A stretch of DNA of 64,000 nt from Vreelandella olivaria (GTDB lineage Bacteria > Pseudomonadota > Gammaproteobacteria > Pseudomonadales > Halomonadaceae): NCBI RefSeq assembly GCF_023507745.1, contig NZ_JALPZO010000164.1, positions 62,001 through 126,000 on the forward strand, given 5' to 3'. The notes beneath the pieces were generated by a model. That model saw nothing but the letters and a program-made list of their open reading frames with translations. It had not been told where the DNA came from and made no database searches. The stretch's first letter is position 1. Each line of letters opens with the position of its first letter. Below, piece after piece: positions 40,333 to 49,907 of the stretch. The translations under genes were made by a program, and so were the position numbers.

Positions 40333-40848
40333 GTGACCAAGCAACATTCCTTTGATCGCGAAGAACTGCTGGCCTGCTCGCGCGGCGAGCTATTTGGCCC
40401 CGGAAATGCACAGCTTCCGGCTCCTAACATGCTGATGCTTGATCGCATCACGCACATTCACGAAGAAGGTGGGGAGCATAGCAAGGGCGAACTGATCGCC
40501 GAGCTGGATATCACCCCTGACCTGTGGTTCTTTGATTGCCACTTCCCTGGTGATCCCGTGATGCCCGGCTGTTTAGGTCTCGATGCCATGTGGCAGCTGG
40601 TAGGCTTCTACCTGGGCTGGCTTGGCCATCCTGGACGCGGGCGCGCCCTTGGCTGCGGCGAAGTGAAATTCAGCGGCCAGATTATGCCCGACGCTAAAAA
40701 AGTCACGTATCGCATTAATATAAAGCGTGTCATTACCCGTCGGCTTATCCTAGGCTTAGCCGACGGCACAGTGTCCGTCGATGGACGCGACATCTATCAG
40801 GCTAATGACCTGCGCGTCGGCCTATTCACCTCCACTGCGAATTTCTAA
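40333..40848 (+). CDS. fabA: 3-hydroxydecanoyl-[ACP] dehydratase/isomerase
   Basis: Introduces the cis double bond in unsaturated fatty acid synthesis by dehydrating 3-hydroxydecanoyl-ACP and isomerising trans-2 to cis-3-decenoyl-ACP. The GTG at 40333 gives 171 residues starting [20 protein letters not shown], aligning exactly with E. coli FabA (172). The frame is open to an ATG at 40273, but those 20 residues overlap a repeat tract and are not conserved. The catalytic His lies in [16 protein letters not shown] and the Asp in LGLDAMWQL. It is followed 12 bp later by fabB, forming the classical fabAB operon. Confidence 0.97.
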   Translation: MTKQHSFDREELLACSRGELFGPGNAQLPAPNMLMLDRITHIHEEGGEHSKGELIAELDITPDLWFFDCHFPGDPVMPGCLGLDAMWQLVGFYLGWLGHPGRGRALGCGEVKFSGQIMPDAKKVTYRINIKRVITRRLILGLADGTVSVDGRDIYQANDLRVGLFTSTANF

Positions 40849-40860
40849 CAGGAGGCTCCC

Positions 40861-42078
40861 ATGCGACGAGTGGTAGTCACCGGCCTTGGTATCGTATCTT
40901 GCTTAGGCAACGACCAGACTCAGGTCCTGGATGCGCTCAAAAGCGGGCGTAGCGGTATTCGTTTTAAGGAAGAGTACGCTGAGCGTGGTTTCCGTAGCCA
41001 CGTGGCGGGTAGCGTTGATATCGACCTTGATGCACTGATAGACCGCAAACTGCGCCGCTTTATGGGCGACGCCGCTGCTTATGCTTACATCTCCATGGCC
41101 CAAGCGATCGAAGATGCGGGGCTTTCCCCCGAACAAGTCTCCAATGAACGTACTGGCCTTATCGCGGGGTCTGGCGGCGCATCAAGCGCCAACCAGGTGG
41201 AGGCCGCAGACGTTATGCGTGAAAAAGGCTTACGCCGCGTTGGCCCCTACCGCGTAACGCGCACCATGGGCAGCACGGTCTCCGCTTGCCTGGCGACGCC
41301 ATTTAAAATCAAGGGTGTCAATTACTCTATCTCGTCCGCTTGTGCGACGTCTGCCCACTGTATCGGTAGCGCTATGGAGCAAATCCAGCTCGGCAAGCAG
41401 GATGTCGTGTTCGCCGGAGGTGGCGAGGAAGAACATTGGACACTTTCCTGCCTGTTTGATGCCATGGGTGCCCTCTCAACCCATTACAATGAAACACCAG
41501 ACAAAGCGTCCAGGCCTTACGATCAGGCCCGGGATGGTTTCGTTATTGCGGGTGGCGGTGGCATGTTGGTGCTAGAGGAACTGGAGCACGCCAAGGCCCG
41601 TGGCGCCAGGATCTATGGTGAACTGGTGGGCTACGGTGCCACCTCTGACGGCCACGATATGGTTGCGCCGTCTGGTGAAGGCGCGAAGCGCTGTATGCAT
41701 CAAGCGTTGGCGACTGTGTCAGGGGATATTGACTACATCAATACCCATGGCACCTCTACCCCCGTTGGTGATGTGGCTGAACTCAAAGCAATTCGTGAGG
41801 TGTTTGGTAACTCAACCCCCGCCATGAGTTCGACCAAGTCACTCACCGGGCACTCACTGGGGGCGACGGGGGTTCAGGAGGCGATTTATTCGCTACTGAT
41901 GATGACACACAACTTTGTCGCAGCTTCCGCTAATATTGACCATTTGGATGAGCAGGCAGATGGCTTCGACATCGTTACCACGTGCCGTCATGATGTCACT
42001 CTTGAGCGGATACTCTCCAATAGCTTCGGCTTTGGTGGCACCAATGCCTGCCTGGTGTTCCAGCGTTTCAACAGCTAA
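40861..42078 (+). CDS. fabB: 3-oxoacyl-[ACP] synthase I
   Basis: Condensing enzyme needed to elongate cis-3-decenoyl-ACP toward unsaturated fatty acids. The 405-residue protein (E. coli 406) starts [18 protein letters not shown], with AGGAGG directly upstream. The catalytic Cys lies in [14 protein letters not shown] near residue 160, and the two His in [11 protein letters not shown] and [11 protein letters not shown]. Together with FabA it marks the anaerobic-type unsaturated fatty acid pathway. Confidence 0.98.
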   Translation: MRRVVVTGLGIVSCLGNDQTQVLDALKSGRSGIRFKEEYAERGFRSHVAGSVDIDLDALIDRKLRRFMGDAAAYAYISMAQAIEDAGLSPEQVSNERTGLIAGSGGASSANQVEAADVMREKGLRRVGPYRVTRTMGSTVSACLATPFKIKGVNYSISSACATSAHCIGSAMEQIQLGKQDVVFAGGGEEEHWTLSCLFDAMGALSTHYNETPDKASRPYDQARDGFVIAGGGGMLVLEELEHAKARGARIYGELVGYGATSDGHDMVAPSGEGAKRCMHQALATVSGDIDYINTHGTSTPVGDVAELKAIREVFGNSTPAMSSTKSLTGHSLGATGVQEAIYSLLMMTHNFVAASANIDHLDEQADGFDIVTTCRHDVTLERILSNSFGFGGTNACLVFQRFNS

Positions 42079-42100
42079 ACGCCTGCCGCCAGCATGACTA

Positions 42101-42127
42101 AAAACAGCGCCATCTGGCGCTGTTTTT
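42101..42127. terminator. Bidirectional terminator between fabB and the acyltransferase gene
   Basis: AAAACAGCGCCA and TGGCGCTGTTTTT form a long stem with a minimal loop, with A-rich and T-rich flanks giving a U-tract on both strands. It lies between convergent genes. Confidence 0.9.
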
Positions 42128-42147
42128 ATGTTTGATGAGCCACTTAT

Positions 42148-42879
42148 TCACACTGCCGGCCGAGGTATATCCGAGATCTCCTGCAACTGCCCTTCAATCC
42201 ACGCTTCCACATCGACCAGGACTTCATCCGGCGTACGTCCAGAGGTCTGTATCGGTGCTCCTATACGCACCCTTAACACCCCAGGACGCTTTACCCAATG
42301 TCGTCCCGGCCAGCGCTCGCCTGCATTATGGGCGACAGGCAGTACCGCCACGCCTGCCCGGCAGGCCACCACGCTCCCGCTCTTGTTATAGCGTTTACGG
42401 ATGCCTGGGTCCACACGGGTGCCTTCTGGGAAAATCAGCACCGAAAGCCCAGCGCCCAGGCGCGCTACCCCCTGGGTAAGCACCTGCTTCATGGCTCGGG
42501 CAGGTTTCGAGCGATCCAGGCTAATGGGCCGCAGTAGGCGTAACCCCCAGCCAAACAGAGGAATCCTCAATAGCTCTTGCTTGAGAACCGTACACACAGG
42601 AGGTTTCATCACCTGCAGAAAAACCGTTTCCCACTCACACTGATGGTTTGCCTGAATCACACAGGGTTCGTCTGGAATATTTTCCCGGCCTTGTATGTCA
42701 TAACGCACACCACAGGCGACTTTAAACCACATGATCAAAAAGTAGTTATAAAGGTTGAGCAACCGATAACGGGCGGCGAGAGGCAGAAAAGGTGCAATGG
42801 GTAAAAACAGTACGCCAATGATCAGCATGGCGGAAAAGTAACCGATGTAAAACACCAGGCTGCGAACCACATTGATCAA
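42148..42879 (-). CDS. 1-acyl-sn-glycerol-3-phosphate acyltransferase-like protein (PlsC family)
   Basis: Probable membrane acyltransferase that forms phosphatidic acid from lysophosphatidic acid. The 243-residue product has an N-terminal hydrophobic segment (about 10-45). Its acyltransferase motif I reads NHQCEWET, that is HX4E rather than the usual HX4D; motif III FPEGTR and a terminal block (VLPVAHNAG) are present. The HQxxWE form occurs in a subgroup of proteobacterial PlsC proteins. Its start overlaps the stop of the upstream epimerase-like gene by 4 bp (ATGA). Confidence 0.9.
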   Translation of the reverse strand: MINVVRSLVFYIGYFSAMLIIGVLFLPIAPFLPLAARYRLLNLYNYFLIMWFKVACGVRYDIQGRENIPDEPCVIQANHQCEWETVFLQVMKPPVCTVLKQELLRIPLFGWGLRLLRPISLDRSKPARAMKQVLTQGVARLGAGLSVLIFPEGTRVDPGIRKRYNKSGSVVACRAGVAVLPVAHNAGERWPGRHWVKRPGVLRVRIGAPIQTSGRTPDEVLVDVEAWIEGQLQEISDIPRPAV

Positions 42880-43766
42880 GCCGTTTCTCCTGTCCCAATA
42901 CCACTTTGGTGGTCACGCGTTAAACACCACACATCCAGCATCCGCCCTACTTCCAGTCGCCACGGCTTTTGGTGCACACCAAATACCTCCAGTACACGAC
43001 GGCAGTTTAAAACCCGGCGCAACTTGGCATCGTGATGATGATTGAGCGCCTGCACATCGCCAAGCGTGATGTGTTCACCACGCCCTTCTAAATGGGTCGC
43101 CAACTGCGTCCGTACCATTGAGGTAAAAGTAAAGGCACTGACCGGCTCAGTGCCTGCCAAATGATACGCTCCCCAGGCATCGGCACCGCAGGTCTGCTGC
43201 TGCAACATGCCAATTAATGCCCTGGCAACAGCATCCGCTGATGTTGGGCAAAAGATGACATCCTCCGCTGCCCGAACACTGTGTCCCGTAATGAGACTGT
43301 CGATAATCTCACTTAACCAGGCATGGCTGCCCTCAAGGGCAAACAGGGGACCCAGCCGCACAATCAGATGCCGATGGTACTCAGCCCGGATACGGTCACC
43401 CGTTTGTACAAGGCGGCGCAGGCACTCATCCCGCGGGGCGGGCACCACATGCTCATCAATGGGAATATCAAACCCTTCTTCATAGAGCTGGTCGGAGACA
43501 CACCATACCAGCGCCACCTCCTGGGCCTGGCAGGCATCCACACATACATCCACCGCATCCGCATGGGCTTTCACCTCCGCTGGCGTCATGCTTAACGGAT
43601 GCGCCAGAGGGGGAATAATCACCGCATCTGGCGTGATAGCCTGTAGTTGCTCGGTCGTGACGGTGCTGCCCTGCTCGATAACAAGCTCTGTATCCGTACG
43701 CCGACTCGCCTCTCGGGCCAAAGCCAGGCTCAAGCAGTGCCCTGCATCTAATATTAGCAATTTCAC
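42876..43766 (-). CDS. RmlD/epimerase-like sugar-nucleotide-binding protein
   Basis: Probable extended SDR. The 296-residue protein starts MKLLILDAGHCLSLALAREA. The expected glycine-rich Rossmann motif GxxGxxG is degenerate (DAGHCLS), and the YxxxK motif is not obvious. Segments such as VWCVSDQLYEEGFDIPIDE (resembling the S-x-x-Y-V-F-x-G region of RmlD) and HLIVRLGPLFALEGSHAW support homology with RmlD-like proteins. Catalytic activity is doubtful. It is cotranslated with the PlsC-like gene and follows ssb by 51 bp. Function unknown. Confidence 0.75.
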   Translation of the reverse strand: MKLLILDAGHCLSLALAREASRRTDTELVIEQGSTVTTEQLQAITPDAVIIPPLAHPLSMTPAEVKAHADAVDVCVDACQAQEVALVWCVSDQLYEEGFDIPIDEHVVPAPRDECLRRLVQTGDRIRAEYHRHLIVRLGPLFALEGSHAWLSEIIDSLITGHSVRAAEDVIFCPTSADAVARALIGMLQQQTCGADAWGAYHLAGTEPVSAFTFTSMVRTQLATHLEGRGEHITLGDVQALNHHHDAKLRRVLNCRRVLEVFGVHQKPWRLEVGRMLDVWCLTRDHQSGIGTGETA

Positions 43767-43817
43767 GACAGGCTCTCTCCCTCACCCCAGTAACATGCTT
43801 GCAGTCGCACCAGCACG

Positions 43818-44459
43818 CTAGAACGGGATTTCGTCGTCAAAATCGTCAAAGTTGCCTGGATCAGGCGCACCGTAATTACTGTTTTGGTTATTTGGCGCGG
43901 GCTGGTGCTGTTGGGGGGCAGGGGCAGGCTGAGGCCCACGCGGAGGGGCTGCATTACCGTAGTTGCTAGGCGCCCCACCCTGCTGCGGGTAACCACCTGA
44001 CGGCTGAGGGGCACTCTGGGCAGGCGCAGTCTGCCCAGGATTGCCTTGTCCATAACTGTTTTGTGGGCTGTTACCCTGCGGGTATCCCCCCTGGGGCATA
44101 TTACCGCCCTGATAATCGCTACCACGACTATCCAGCATCTGCATGTCGTTGGCCACGATCTCGGTGCTATAGCGATCCTGCCCGTTCTGATCCTGCCATT
44201 TACGGGTTTGCAGGCGGCCTTCAATATAGACCTTGGATCCCTTTTTCAAATACTGCTGGGCAATTTCAGCGGTTTTATTAAACAACACCACTCGGTGCCA
44301 CTCAGTACGCTCCTGGCGCTGACCACTTTGACGGTCCATCCAGGTGTCGGAGGTGGCCAGGTTTAAATTAGCCACTGCGGTGCCTGAAGGCGTAAACCTT
44401 ACTTCTGGATCCTGCCCCAGGTTACCAATCAAAATGACTTTGTTAATTCCGCGCGCCAT
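43818..44459 (-). CDS. ssb: Single-stranded DNA-binding protein
   Basis: Coats single-stranded DNA in replication, repair and recombination. The 213-residue protein begins [19 protein letters not shown] and has an OB fold through about residue 110 ([15 protein letters not shown]). A long Gly/Pro/Gln-rich linker (about 115-200) follows, ending in the acidic tip DFDDEIPF that recruits partner proteins. It lies 92 bp downstream of the MFS gene, in the uvrA-MFS-ssb neighbourhood known from Pseudomonas. Confidence 0.97.
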   Translation of the reverse strand: MARGINKVILIGNLGQDPEVRFTPSGTAVANLNLATSDTWMDRQSGQRQERTEWHRVVLFNKTAEIAQQYLKKGSKVYIEGRLQTRKWQDQNGQDRYSTEIVANDMQMLDSRGSDYQGGNMPQGGYPQGNSPQNSYGQGNPGQTAPAQSAPQPSGGYPQQGGAPSNYGNAAPPRGPQPAPAPQQHQPAPNNQNSNYGAPDPGNFDDFDDEIPF

Positions 44460-44551
44460 AGGTTGCTCCTTTAATAATCGATCATATATCGGTGACCATC
44501 AGCATCACCAACTTCGTTGCCAGTTGCTTGATACCAAGCGGCGTAGCGCTA

Positions 44552-45931
44552 TCAAGACTTGGGGGGCGAAATCAACTTCATCAATGCCGCCTGATCAAGC
44601 TGCTGACGGTTCACTTTCAGGTACATCAGGCGTTCCTCAGGCACCACCATGATATCTTCAACGCCCACAACATCTGCTAAATGCTCTATCAAAAGGTCCA
44701 GTGCATCTGGCTGCGTGTCATGCAGCGCCACCACCTCACTGGATAATGGTGGCGGCGATGGCATACGCAGCATAGCCAACCACCATACCAGGGCCAGCAT
44801 AGCGCAACCGATGAAAACAGCGTTAAGCCCCCAGGTATGAGCCAGCAAGCCACCCAGGGTGCCGCCTAAAAACGCCCCTAAAAACTGACTGGTGGAGTAA
44901 ACCCCCATGGCAGTGCCCTTGGCACCGGCAGGCGCTAATTTACTGAGCATGGAAGGCAGGGTCGCTTCCAGCAGATTAAACCCGGTAAAAAATACAAATA
45001 GCCATACAAATAGCCAGTTCCCCTGGGAGAGTGGCAAGCCAAGACTACCCAAACTGACCACAATGGCCCCTATGGCCAGCAGGCAGATCAGCTTCATACG
45101 CTGGCGCTTCTCGGCGACAATGATCAGTGGGATCATGGCCACAAACGATAAGGCCATCACCCCCAGGTAAGCGAGCCCATGATATTCAGCCACCACCCCG
45201 GCATCGAGCAGTCGAAAAGGGATGGCGACAAAGATCGCCATGAGCATCAGATGCAGGGCAAAGATGGAAACGTCCAAGCGCCACAGGTCGGGGCGCGTGA
45301 TCACACTTTTAAACTGCCGACGGTCCATGCCTACATCACGGTGGCGCAAGCGGCGAGGCGCCGGAGGGATCCAGCGCCAAAGCACCAGTAACCCAACCAT
45401 CGACAGTATAACCGTAAACCAGAATATTCCTGAAAGCCCTGCCCATGCGGCCAGCCATGGCCCAAGCACCATGGCAATCGCGAAAGACACGCCAATGGAT
45501 AGCCCAATGGTCGCCATCGCCGCGGTGCGTACCTGCTCGCGGGTCTGGTCAGCCAGTAGCGCCATGATGGCCGCTGCTATCGCACCACTGCCCTGCAGGG
45601 CACGCCCTATGATAATGCCCGCAATAGAGTCAGCCATTGCCGCCACCATGCTACCCAGGGCAAAAATGAGTAAGCCCATGGCAATAACACGCTTGCGACC
45701 TATGCGGTCAGAAAGCAGGCCAAACGGTATTTGTAACGCCGCCTGGGTTAACCCATAGATACCTAGCGCCACACCTATCAGCAGTGGTGTAGCCCCCGTC
45801 AGTGCATCAGCGTACAGCGCCAATACCGGCAACACCATGAAGAGTCCCAGCATACGAGACGCATATAGCCCGGCCAGGCCACTAATGGCACGGCGTTCAG
45901 CGGCCAGCAGCAGTGCGGAAACCTTGCGCAT
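44552..45931 (-). CDS. MFS transporter with C-terminal cytoplasmic domain
   Basis: Probable drug/metabolite efflux permease. The ATG at 45931 gives 459 residues; the longer frame to 45982 is not family-like. It has twelve predicted hydrophobic segments, and motif A-like sequence LLSDRIGRKRVIAMG after TM2. After TM12 an approximately 75-residue soluble tail follows (SEVVALHDTQPDALDLLIEHL through LISPPKS), resembling a small alpha/beta domain. The gene sits between uvrA (divergent) and ssb. The same arrangement is found, from memory, in Pseudomonas. Substrate unknown. Confidence 0.9.
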   Translation of the reverse strand: MRKVSALLLAAERRAISGLAGLYASRMLGLFMVLPVLALYADALTGATPLLIGVALGIYGLTQAALQIPFGLLSDRIGRKRVIAMGLLIFALGSMVAAMADSIAGIIIGRALQGSGAIAAAIMALLADQTREQVRTAAMATIGLSIGVSFAIAMVLGPWLAAWAGLSGIFWFTVILSMVGLLVLWRWIPPAPRRLRHRDVGMDRRQFKSVITRPDLWRLDVSIFALHLMLMAIFVAIPFRLLDAGVVAEYHGLAYLGVMALSFVAMIPLIIVAEKRQRMKLICLLAIGAIVVSLGSLGLPLSQGNWLFVWLFVFFTGFNLLEATLPSMLSKLAPAGAKGTAMGVYSTSQFLGAFLGGTLGGLLAHTWGLNAVFIGCAMLALVWWLAMLRMPSPPPLSSEVVALHDTQPDALDLLIEHLADVVGVEDIMVVPEERLMYLKVNRQQLDQAALMKLISPPKS

Positions 45932-46111
45932 AATGCCCTTGTGTTTGGTGGTTAGGCCGAACAGCCTGAGATGACCGTCCATTCTAGCGCTTTGTGCTCA
46001 TACTGGAAACGTCAGGCAACAACCAAACACCAGCACCTACTACAGGCAGTTTTGCCGTGGAGGGGGCAGCAAACGTATAATTACGCTTTTGCCACGCGAT
46101 TCGAGGTGTTG

Positions 46112-48967
46112 ATGGACAGCATTCTGGTCAGGGGTGCCCGCACCCACAACCTCAAGCAGATCGATGTGGAACTGCCGCGGGATAAGCTGATTGTCATTAC
46201 GGGCCTTTCCGGCTCAGGCAAATCATCGCTGGCGTTTGACACGCTCTACGCTGAAGGGCAACGCCGCTATGTGGAATCGCTATCCACCTACGCGCGTCAA
46301 TTTCTTTCCATGATGGAAAAGCCTGATGTGGATCACATTGAGGGGCTTTCGCCAGCTATTTCTATTGAGCAGAAATCCACCTCTCACAATCCTCGCTCCA
46401 CCGTTGGCACCATTACCGAAATTTACGACTATTTGCGCCTGCTATTTGCACGGGCGGGCACTCCGCGCTGCCCGGAGCATGGCGAAGACCTTGAAGCCCA
46501 AACCATTTCACAAATGGTCGACCAGGTAATGAACCTGGCCGAGGGCACCAAACTGATGTTGCTGGCACCAGTAGTCAGAGGCCGTAAAGGTGAACATCTG
46601 CAGCTATTGGCCGAACTTCGCGCCCAGGGCTTTGTCCGGGTACTGATTGATGGCCAGGTACTTGAGCTGGACGATATTGCGCCGCTGGATAAGCGTAAGA
46701 AGCATGATATCAGCGTCGTTGTTGACCGCTTCAAAGTGCGTGAGGATCTTGCCCAGCGCTTGGCCGAATCATTTGAGACCGCACTCAATCTGGCTGACGG
46801 CACGGCAATGATTCACTTTATGGACGGTGAACAGGAGGATATTACCTTCTCGGCACGCTTTGCCTGTCCGGTATGTGGCTACTCACTCTCTGAGCTTGAG
46901 CCGCGCATGTTTTCGTTTAACAATCCTGCCGGTGCCTGCCCTACCTGCGATGGCTTGGGGGTACAGCAATACTTTGATTCTGAAAAGCTGATTAGCCACC
47001 CCGAACTATCGCTGGCCGAAGGTGTAATCAAGGGCTGGGATCGCCGCAACATCTACTACTTTACCCAGTTGCAGGCCCTTGCCAAACACTACCGCTTTGA
47101 GCTGGAAACGCCTTGGGCGGAGCTTGCCCGCCACGAACGGGAAATTATTTTAAACGGCAGCGGTGACGAGCAGATTCCCTTCACCTATGTGGGCGACCGT
47201 GGCCGCAAGGTAACTCGAGAACACTCCTTTGAGGGCGTACTGCCCAATATGCAGCGTCGCTACCGGGAAACCGAGTCCAACATGGTGCGCGATGACCTTG
47301 CCAAATATATCGCCGTTCAGCCTTGTACCACCTGTAGTGGATCACGCTTGCGTAGGGAGTCGCGCCACGTATACGTGGATGATCGCAATATCGCTGATCT
47401 TGTACACCTGCCTATTGGTGACGCCTGGCGCTACTTTGCCGACTTGAGCCTACCTGGCCGCAAAGGGGAAATTGCCGATAAAATCGTCAACGAGATTCAT
47501 GCCCGCCTGGAGTTTTTGGTCAATGTCGGGCTTGATTACCTCAACCTGGAGCGCAGCGCCGATACACTCTCTGGAGGCGAAGCTCAGCGTATTCGCCTGG
47601 CAAGCCAAATAGGCGCCGGTCTTGTCGGTGTGATGTACATTCTGGATGAGCCGTCCATTGGCCTGCACCAGCGCGATAATGACCGGTTGCTTAAAACCCT
47701 GGAGCGGCTACGGGATCTGGGCAATACCGTGATTGTAGTGGAGCACGACGAGGATGCTATTCGCGCGGCTGATCACGTACTGGATATCGGCCCTGGAGCG
47801 GGGGTGCACGGCGGTGAAATTGTGGCCCAGGGCACCCCCCAGCAGGTGATGGATAACCCCAACTCTCTCACAGGCCAATATCTGTCCGGTACGCGGGAAA
47901 TTGCCGTACCTCCCTACCGCATCCCAGGTAATCCGGAAAAGCAACTGGTGGTGCGCGGTGCAACGGGCAACAACCTGCAAAATGTCACCCTTAGCCTGCC
48001 ACTGGGCCTGTTCATCGCGGTTACCGGTGTCTCTGGCTCTGGTAAATCAACGTTGATCAATGGCACTTTAATGCCGATTGCGGCGAGGGAATTGAACCGA
48101 GCGACGACGCTGACGCCAGCCCCCTATGAAAAAATTGAAGGGCTGAACCAACTCGATAAAGTGATTGATATTGATCAGAGTCCCATCGGCCGCACACCAC
48201 GTTCCAACCCTGCCACCTATACCGGTATCTTCACACCGATTCGTGAGCTGTTTGCAGGCACCCAGGAAGCACGTTCACGAGGTTATAAGCCTGGGCGTTT
48301 CAGCTTTAACGTGAAGGGTGGACGCTGTGAGGCATGCCAGGGGGAGGGCATGATCAAAGTGGAGATGCATTTCCTGCCCGATATCTACGTGCCCTGTGAT
48401 GTGTGTAAAGGCAAACGCTACAACCGCGAAACACTGGATATTCACTACAAGGGCAAAACTATCCACGAAGTATTGGAAATGACGGTGGAAGACGCACTGG
48501 AGTTCTTTAGCCCCGTGCCCGCCATCGCCCGGCGCCTGCAAACATTAATGGATGTGGGGCTTTCCTATATTCGCCTGGGGCAAAGTGCGACCACACTATC
48601 GGGGGGCGAAGCGCAACGGGTGAAACTTGCCCGCGAGCTGGCCAAGCGCGACACCGGCAAAACGCTCTATATTTTGGACGAACCAACCACCGGCCTGCAC
48701 TTTGAAGATATTCGTCAACTGCTGACGGTGCTACACCGCCTGCGTGACCATGGCAACACTATTGTGGTGATCGAACATAATCTGGATGTCATCAAAACCG
48801 CTGACTGGATTATTGACCTGGGCCCAGAAGGCGGTTCCGGCGGTGGGCGAATCATTGCCGAAGGCACCCCCGAGCAAATCGCCAAACAGCAGGTCTCACA
48901 CACAGGGCACTTTCTAGCGCCACTGCTGGCCCGGGGTAATCGTGTGGCGCAGAAAGCCAACGCCTAG
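46112..48967 (+). CDS. uvrA: UvrABC system protein A
   Basis: Damage-recognition ATPase of nucleotide excision repair. The ATG at 46112 starts [20 protein letters not shown], matching the family; the preceding 47 open codons are not UvrA-like. At 951 residues it is close to E. coli UvrA (940). Two ABC cassettes: Walker [10 protein letters not shown] near residue 31 and GVSGSGKST near 640. Signature motifs are [13 protein letters not shown] and [12 protein letters not shown], with zinc fingers [19 protein letters not shown] and CEACQGEG...CDVCKGKRY. No convincing LexA box was seen in the 180 bp upstream. Confidence 0.98.
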   Translation: MDSILVRGARTHNLKQIDVELPRDKLIVITGLSGSGKSSLAFDTLYAEGQRRYVESLSTYARQFLSMMEKPDVDHIEGLSPAISIEQKSTSHNPRSTVGTITEIYDYLRLLFARAGTPRCPEHGEDLEAQTISQMVDQVMNLAEGTKLMLLAPVVRGRKGEHLQLLAELRAQGFVRVLIDGQVLELDDIAPLDKRKKHDISVVVDRFKVREDLAQRLAESFETALNLADGTAMIHFMDGEQEDITFSARFACPVCGYSLSELEPRMFSFNNPAGACPTCDGLGVQQYFDSEKLISHPELSLAEGVIKGWDRRNIYYFTQLQALAKHYRFELETPWAELARHEREIILNGSGDEQIPFTYVGDRGRKVTREHSFEGVLPNMQRRYRETESNMVRDDLAKYIAVQPCTTCSGSRLRRESRHVYVDDRNIADLVHLPIGDAWRYFADLSLPGRKGEIADKIVNEIHARLEFLVNVGLDYLNLERSADTLSGGEAQRIRLASQIGAGLVGVMYILDEPSIGLHQRDNDRLLKTLERLRDLGNTVIVVEHDEDAIRAADHVLDIGPGAGVHGGEIVAQGTPQQVMDNPNSLTGQYLSGTREIAVPPYRIPGNPEKQLVVRGATGNNLQNVTLSLPLGLFIAVTGVSGSGKSTLINGTLMPIAARELNRATTLTPAPYEKIEGLNQLDKVIDIDQSPIGRTPRSNPATYTGIFTPIRELFAGTQEARSRGYKPGRFSFNVKGGRCEACQGEGMIKVEMHFLPDIYVPCDVCKGKRYNRETLDIHYKGKTIHEVLEMTVEDALEFFSPVPAIARRLQTLMDVGLSYIRLGQSATTLSGGEAQRVKLARELAKRDTGKTLYILDEPTTGLHFEDIRQLLTVLHRLRDHGNTIVVIEHNLDVIKTADWIIDLGPEGGSGGGRIIAEGTPEQIAKQQVSHTGHFLAPLLARGNRVAQKANA

Positions 48968-48996
48968 CTCAGAGAGTTGAGTACAGAGCACTGCTC

Positions 48997-49035
48997 GCCT
49001 GGGCAACTTGGCATATTATTGCCACTTGCCCAGGC
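48997..49035. other. Long inverted repeat between uvrA and the Crp/Fnr gene
   Basis: GCCTGGGCAA (48997-49006) and TTGCCCAGGC (49026-49035) are perfect inverted repeats; inside them TTGGCA and TGCCA extend the stem with one bulge around a TATTAT loop. It starts 29 bp after the uvrA stop without a following T-run. It could be a terminator, or an operator/5' structure for the next gene. Confidence 0.6.
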
Positions 49036-49113
49036 AACACTTGCCAGTTCTGTTTATATTAATCTGCATTGTAGTTTAATAATTGTTGTTAACTCTCAAG
49101 GAGAAAGGACGCT

Positions 49114-49857
49114 GTGAACCAGGAGAAAAGCTGCATTATTCAGCATTTTAGCCACTACTGCTCGCTGACCAAAGAAGAAAAACAATTACTGAACTCACTG
49201 GAAGACAGCCCGACCGAGATCAAAGCAAACTCGTTACTTTGGGAAATGGGCGACCCAGCTAATGAATTCTGTACACTTAAGAGCGGATGGGCATACTCCT
49301 ACCGTCATCTTGAGAATGGTGATCGGCAGATATTGGAAGTTTTTTTGCCCGGCGACATTATTGGTCTGCGTGAATTTGCCTTTGCACAGCGGTTGGAAAG
49401 TGTGCGTATGATCTCCGATGGAGTGATATGCCACTTCCCTCATAAACGTATGCTTGATCTGTTCCAGCAGTCACTGACATTGACGTCGGTGCTATTTGCC
49501 ATTAGCAGCCGACAACAGGCATTGCTGACCGAACGGTTGGTCAACCTGGCCCGACGTAGCGCCCGGCAGAAGATGGCGCACTTTTTACACGAAATGTACC
49601 TGCGTCTGCGCCAGACCAGCGATGACATCAGCGGGCAGTTTCGCTTACCGCTTTCACAGGAACAGCTGGCAGATATTCTGGGGCTGAGCCCGGTACATGT
49701 TAGCCGTACCTTTAGTGCGCTCAGCGAAGACGGCTTGGTATTCCGGGACCGCCACCATGTCACTATCCCAAACCTGAAAGCACTCGCCGCTGAAGGGGAG
49801 TTTGACGACTGCTATCTAACCGATAACGTCAGGCCACTGCGTGATCACTCCTCATAA
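49114..49857 (+). CDS. Crp/Fnr-family transcriptional regulator
   Basis: Effector-binding regulator with an N-terminal cyclic-nucleotide-type beta-barrel (about 20-140; LWEMGDPANEFCTLKSGWAY) and a C-terminal winged helix (LSQEQLADILGLSPVHVSRTF, near 190). A GTG at 49114 preceded by AAGGAG is the start. The 247-residue product lacks the four-Cys arrangement of FNR: only Cys7, Cys16 and scattered others are present, so an oxygen-sensing Fe-S cluster is not supported. It faces the nrdJ operon convergently. Effector and targets are unknown. Confidence 0.88.
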   Translation: MNQEKSCIIQHFSHYCSLTKEEKQLLNSLEDSPTEIKANSLLWEMGDPANEFCTLKSGWAYSYRHLENGDRQILEVFLPGDIIGLREFAFAQRLESVRMISDGVICHFPHKRMLDLFQQSLTLTSVLFAISSRQQALLTERLVNLARRSARQKMAHFLHEMYLRLRQTSDDISGQFRLPLSQEQLADILGLSPVHVSRTFSALSEDGLVFRDRHHVTIPNLKALAAEGEFDDCYLTDNVRPLRDHSS

Positions 49858-49890
49858 AAAACGCCGCGTGTTTGGTTGACGCGGCGTTTA
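49858..49890. terminator. Bidirectional terminator between the Crp/Fnr gene and nrdJb
   Basis: ACGCCGCGT (49861-49869) and ACGCGGCGT (49879-49887) form a perfect 9-bp stem with a 9-nt loop. A-rich sequence precedes it and TTT follows, so both convergent genes could use it. Confidence 0.85.
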
Positions 49891-49907
49891 TACGCTAGGC
49901 GCTGTAG

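Noticed and set aside
45932..46111. LexA box for the SOS gene uvrA
   Set aside because: No CTGT-N8-ACAG-type site could be found in the uvrA-MFS spacer.
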